This document shows positions 26,654 to 29,157 of a stretch of DNA of 29,157 nucleotides, one piece after another (position 1 is the first letter of the stretch; each line of letters starts with the position of its first letter). A program made the translations under genes and the position numbers. The notes beneath the pieces were generated by a model. That model saw only the letters and a program-made list of their open reading frames with translations. It was not told the origin of the DNA and searched no databases. The DNA is taken from positions 1 through 29,157 of the IMG/VR virus record IMGVR_UViG_3300010885_053937. One strand, written 5' to 3'. Source of the stretch: a virus.

Positions 26654-28012
26654 TTACACCACCCTCAATGGAATTGCGTAACTTACTCCGTTAATTGTAA
26701 TTTGAAGTTCCCTATTAATTCCAAAACTTGAAACAGTTGTAACTGTTGTTCCGGGAATTAAAGTAGTTCCATTAATCTTAATACCGGTATTGTCTAAGGT
26801 AAGTGCAACCGTACTTGGTTCAATTCCAATACCTACACGACCACTGGCATTAATTACAAAAGGAGTAGCATCTGGGCTGGTTTCATCTTCAATTCTAACC
26901 GTATCACCAGTTCCTGTATTTGTAATCTTAAGTCCAGCCCCAGAGCCAGTTTGATTGATAGTTACAGTAGGACTAGATGTACTGCTTTGAAATGTATTAC
27001 TTGAAGTATAAGTATTTCCCCTATTTGTATCAGCAACAATTCGTTCAGTTCCACCAGCATCTTTATATTTGATAGAACTTCCAGAAATCCAGATATCACC
27101 AGCAACTGAAGATGCTGGAATTACACCTGTTGAAAGGTTAAGTGGTGCGGTTGTAGTACCTGCATTTGCAAAAACTTTACCTCCTGTAAATGATGCACCA
27201 CCGTTTAATTTTGCATACACAGTAGTGTCTTCTCTAACCAGACCAACTCCATTTACTTTAACGCCATTTGTTGCAGATACACTTATTTCGTTAAATGTTG
27301 TGGCGTTTGGTGCTATGTTCTTTTCGTGTCTTAAAACAAGACCATCAGTAGCGTTTGCGTAAATTCTGTATTGTTTGTAGTCAGCATCTGTTACTTTATT
27401 GTGAAATGTATCAACGATTTCTACAATAGAAACACCTGTATCTGTTGCAATTTGAAGTCCGTTCCAACCTAGAACATAACTATTATCACCTGAAAATTGT
27501 TCACCATAAACTTGTGAAGCACTATGTCCCCAGTCTACACTTGTCTCACTACTACTTCCACTAATACCGTTGTGTGTTAAATTAAAACTACCAACATCTG
27601 AATCATCATCTTTAGGCTGTCCATAGCCAGTAATTTCTCCCGGTGTTAATATTAACGATTTGAAAGTTTCCGAAGCCGTATGTATGCCTTCTAATTGAAT
27701 TCTTGGAATGGTTGTACCACCAACTCTTCTCTCTATGCTAACTGGGTTATAATATTCACCGGGGACATCAGTTTCGATTGGAAATTCTAATGCACCACCA
27801 AAAGGATTAAATTTAAAAAGATTATGCGTACCAGCACCTGTGTCATTGTAAGCGTCGAGGACCAAATTTTCGTTTAGTAAATTCTGAACTTTAGGCACAT
27901 ACAATGTACCAGACATTAGTCCACCCGGAAGCCCACCAACAAGTTTTACTGCCGTTGGGTCTACTTCGTAAACAATGCTTCCATTGCCACCTCCTCCGTT
28001 ATTAATAGGCAT
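26654..28012 (-). CDS. Tail fibre-like protein, 452 aa
   Basis: Thr/Gly/Asn/Ser-rich, beta-repetitive sequence typical of trimeric phage fibres. Characteristic fibre-shaft phrases are visible: G-D-I-W-I-S-G-S-S-I-K-Y-K-D-A-G (about 305-325), like the 'GdlWyng-t-lk-rn' phrase, and N-A-S-G-R-V-G-I-G-I-E-P-S (about 388-400; G391-G396), the 'dGrvGIGt-P' phrase that precedes tail-fibre tip or chaperone regions. No C-terminal peptidase S74 chaperone domain is seen; the protein ends in a beta-rich stretch (LQITINGVSYAIPLRVV). Role: host recognition or fibre scaffold at the tail. T7 places its fibre after the internal core genes, so the position between adaptor and nozzle genes is a rearranged order. 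The start overlaps the upstream stop (TAATG). Confidence 0.65.
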   Translation of the reverse strand: MPINNGGGGNGSIVYEVDPTAVKLVGGLPGGLMSGTLYVPKVQNLLNENLVLDAYNDTGAGTHNLFKFNPFGGALEFPIETDVPGEYYNPVSIERRVGGTTIPRIQLEGIHTASETFKSLILTPGEITGYGQPKDDDSDVGSFNLTHNGISGSSSETSVDWGHSASQVYGEQFSGDNSYVLGWNGLQIATDTGVSIVEIVDTFHNKVTDADYKQYRIYANATDGLVLRHEKNIAPNATTFNEISVSATNGVKVNGVGLVREDTTVYAKLNGGASFTGGKVFANAGTTTAPLNLSTGVIPASSVAGDIWISGSSIKYKDAGGTERIVADTNRGNTYTSSNTFQSSTSSPTVTINQTGSGAGLKITNTGTGDTVRIEDETSPDATPFVINASGRVGIGIEPSTVALTLDNTGIKINGTTLIPGTTVTTVSSFGINRELQITINGVSYAIPLRVV

Positions 28013-28302
28013 TATTCGGAGTAGTGGTAGATGTAGCCGCTTCCTTTAATCCAGACCTGACCGCAGTATCCTGCGAAGTCCAAACTGCCACCGTCAGCAG
28101 CACCGGATGTTGAAGCTTTGCGTACAAGGATTGCGTCACCAGCACCATTAGGTTGAAGTATTACTTCAAGGTCAGTGGTTCCAGTATTTACGATGCCAAA
28201 TACTCTTCTGTTTCTAACTTCAGGAAGAATTTTGGTAGAACTGCCGTTGCTAAAACTAGTAACGTCAATGTTTGGGAGTGTTGGGGGGAGTAATTTATAC
28301 AT
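28012..28302 (-). CDS. Small beta-rich virion protein, 96 aa
   Basis: Mostly beta-strand prediction: R-V-F-G-I-V-N-T-G-T-T-D-L-E-V-I-L-Q-P-N-G (about 33-53) followed by short strands ending with G-Y-I-Y-H-Y-S-E. Such small beta-sandwich proteins occur beside adaptor and fibre genes in podoviruses, often as tail or head decoration, and I infer the same here without naming a family. A good Shine-Dalgarno (AGAGGA, about 8 bases upstream of 28302) lies within the end of the adaptor gene. The stop overlaps the start of the fibre-like gene as TAATG. Confidence 0.6.
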   Translation of the reverse strand: MYKLLPPTLPNIDVTSFSNGSSTKILPEVRNRRVFGIVNTGTTDLEVILQPNGAGDAILVRKASTSGAADGGSLDFAGYCGQVWIKGSGYIYHYSE

Positions 28303-28304
28303 GA

Positions 28305-29003
28305 TTAATATCCTCTAAAGTTAATAGGTCTTATCGACCCTTGTTGACGGAGCGTTTGGTCGAGGGCTGCGTCGATTGCCCTTTGGCAGTCGGCTTCTGC
28401 AGCGTTGGCGAGCTCCATTTCTCCTGTTGAACGACGGAAGTCCGAGAGGAGCCCATAGATAAGAGAGTTCGCAAATAGCTTAGGAATTTGGATAATTGTC
28501 CAATTGCTACTTGCACTAGGGTTTGTTCCGCCTGTTTGGTTTGTTGCTGAGGTGTTTTCATAAAAGTTTCCGTTGTTATATGTTTTTGCTCCGGGTGCGT
28601 ATGTTTTTGATGCGTCCCAAGTTTCTCCATCCAAGTAAGGGCATTCAAGTCTAGATTCAATCCAGACATCTTGGTCTAAGTCATTCTTGAGGTAAACAAC
28701 GTCACCTACAAGCTCGAAATCTTTTTGAACTGCATTTTGTGCCATAGGGTCTTTGTTCCAGATTGTAAGAATCTGTCCAAAGCCAGCCGGGAAATTAATG
28801 CTACGTCTTCCATCAACAAGCGTTGAGGAGCACTTTTCGATTTTTCTAATGTCCGTCCATTCGTGCATTTCCCAAATGGTACGAAGTCTCATGTTTGCAA
28901 AGTCCCTGAGCATAGCGAATCGTTGATTCGTAGACAAGTCCCTGTCCAAACCGCAAAGTTGCAGTGCTGGAAACAGGATTTGTTCATAGGAGACTGTACG
29001 CAT
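28305..29003 (-). CDS. Head-tail adaptor / tail tubular protein A-like, with carbohydrate-binding-like insert
   Basis: 232 aa from ATG 29003, chosen because it follows the upstream stop in a TAA-A-ATG junction with AGGA upstream. A GTG at 29054 would add 17 residues overlapping the previous gene and lacks support. N-terminal helices with M-L-R-D-F-A-N-M-R-L-R-T-I-W-E-M-H-E-W (31-49) match the 'R-x-fan-x-x-l-x-x-aWe-x-x-W' pattern of T7 gp11-like tail tubular A proteins that join the portal to the nozzle. An inserted module at about 129-171 (W-D-A-S-K-T-Y-A-P-G-A-K-T-Y-N-N-G-N-F-Y) resembles a CBM5/12-like fold. The C-terminal helix bundle (SLIYGLLSDFRRSTGEMELA) continues the adaptor fold. Order (adaptor before nozzle) matches T7 gp11-gp12. 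GC is higher than in the fibre-like block. Confidence 0.6.
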   Translation of the reverse strand: MRTVSYEQILFPALQLCGLDRDLSTNQRFAMLRDFANMRLRTIWEMHEWTDIRKIEKCSSTLVDGRRSINFPAGFGQILTIWNKDPMAQNAVQKDFELVGDVVYLKNDLDQDVWIESRLECPYLDGETWDASKTYAPGAKTYNNGNFYENTSATNQTGGTNPSASSNWTIIQIPKLFANSLIYGLLSDFRRSTGEMELANAAEADCQRAIDAALDQTLRQQGSIRPINFRGY

Positions 29004-29004
29004 T

Positions 29005-29157
29005 TTAAATTGTCCTACCGTATGCATCAAACAAGCCTTTAGTGCCGTTGACACGAACCGTAGTCTTCTCCGCTTTGGAGTTAACTAGGCATTCGGGATT
29101 ATCTTTCCAGAAACCTTTAACGAAGTTATCGTCTTTCCAGCAAGCATACCCAAGTCT
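29005..29157 (-). CDS. C-terminal end of an unidentified upstream gene, partial
   Basis: The open frame enters from the right edge and ends in TAA at 29007-29005; 50 residues are visible, from RLGYACWKDDNF to LFDAYGRTI. It is the only frame without stops consistent with the downstream gene's start. The residues are mixed (two Cys, several Trp/Phe) and not recognisable. In T7-like order the gene before tail tubular A is the capsid gene, but I cannot confirm that from 50 residues. Confidence 0.6.
   Translation of the reverse strand, partial: RLGYACWKDDNFVKGFWKDNPECLVNSKAEKTTVRVNGTKGLFDAYGRTI

Noticed and set aside
28305-29054. GTG at 29054 as start of the adaptor gene
   Set aside because: It would overlap the upstream gene by 50 bases and lacks a good Shine-Dalgarno; ATG 29003 directly after the stop, with AGGA upstream, is more convincing.

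Overview
The window looks like the late structural and lysis arm of a tailed (podovirus-like) phage. All genes are on the minus strand and run right to left. Coding is essentially wall to wall: 17 genes, two of them cut by the window edges, with gaps of 0-19 bases and many 1-26 base overlaps. No tRNA, rRNA, CRISPR array, insertion sequence, terminator or convincing promoter was seen, so the block reads as one long late transcript entering from the right. The lipobox protein in the lysis cassette points to a Gram-negative (diderm) host. I cannot name the host. Many starts lack a Shine-Dalgarno and have only A/T-rich leaders or stop/start overlaps.

Layout from right (upstream) to left (downstream): (1) 29157-28305: the end of an unidentified gene, then a T7-gp11-like head-tail adaptor / tail tubular A candidate carrying an inserted carbohydrate-binding-like module. 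(2) 28302-24757: a small beta-rich virion protein, a tail-fibre-like protein, a 133-aa unknown and a 496-aa unknown structural protein. (3) 24749-23328: a tail nozzle / tail tubular B-like beta-propeller protein. (4) 23326-18141: six unknown proteins (Ala/Gln/Gly/Pro-rich, with coiled-coil or hydrophobic segments) where T7-like phages encode internal core (ejection) proteins. (5) 18141-895: a single 5,748-codon reading frame, about 0.63 MDa and 59% of the window. (6) 920-1: a lysis cassette with a LydA/superfamily-III-like holin, a very acidic 93-aa protein and a lipoprotein with two membrane segments, in the place of T7 genes 17.5, 18 and 18.5.

The giant protein is the centre of interest. 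It has Gly/Ala-rich hydrophobic segments near the N-terminus. It also has an HExxxH signature (H593) followed by a Glu-Glu about 150 residues later, and a classic HExxH zincin signature (H2089) followed by an EIQAR motif. A domain ending in EETQSD (E4661) is of the kind found in phage and plasmid 'polyvalent' proteins, which are packaged and delivered with DNA. Position and content suggest an enormous multi-effector protein injected into the host at infection. This is inference: most of its length has no domain I can recognise.

Base composition is mosaic. Hand-counted lines are about 50-57% GC in the adaptor and nozzle genes, but about 27-40% in the giant gene and in the 496-aa gene.
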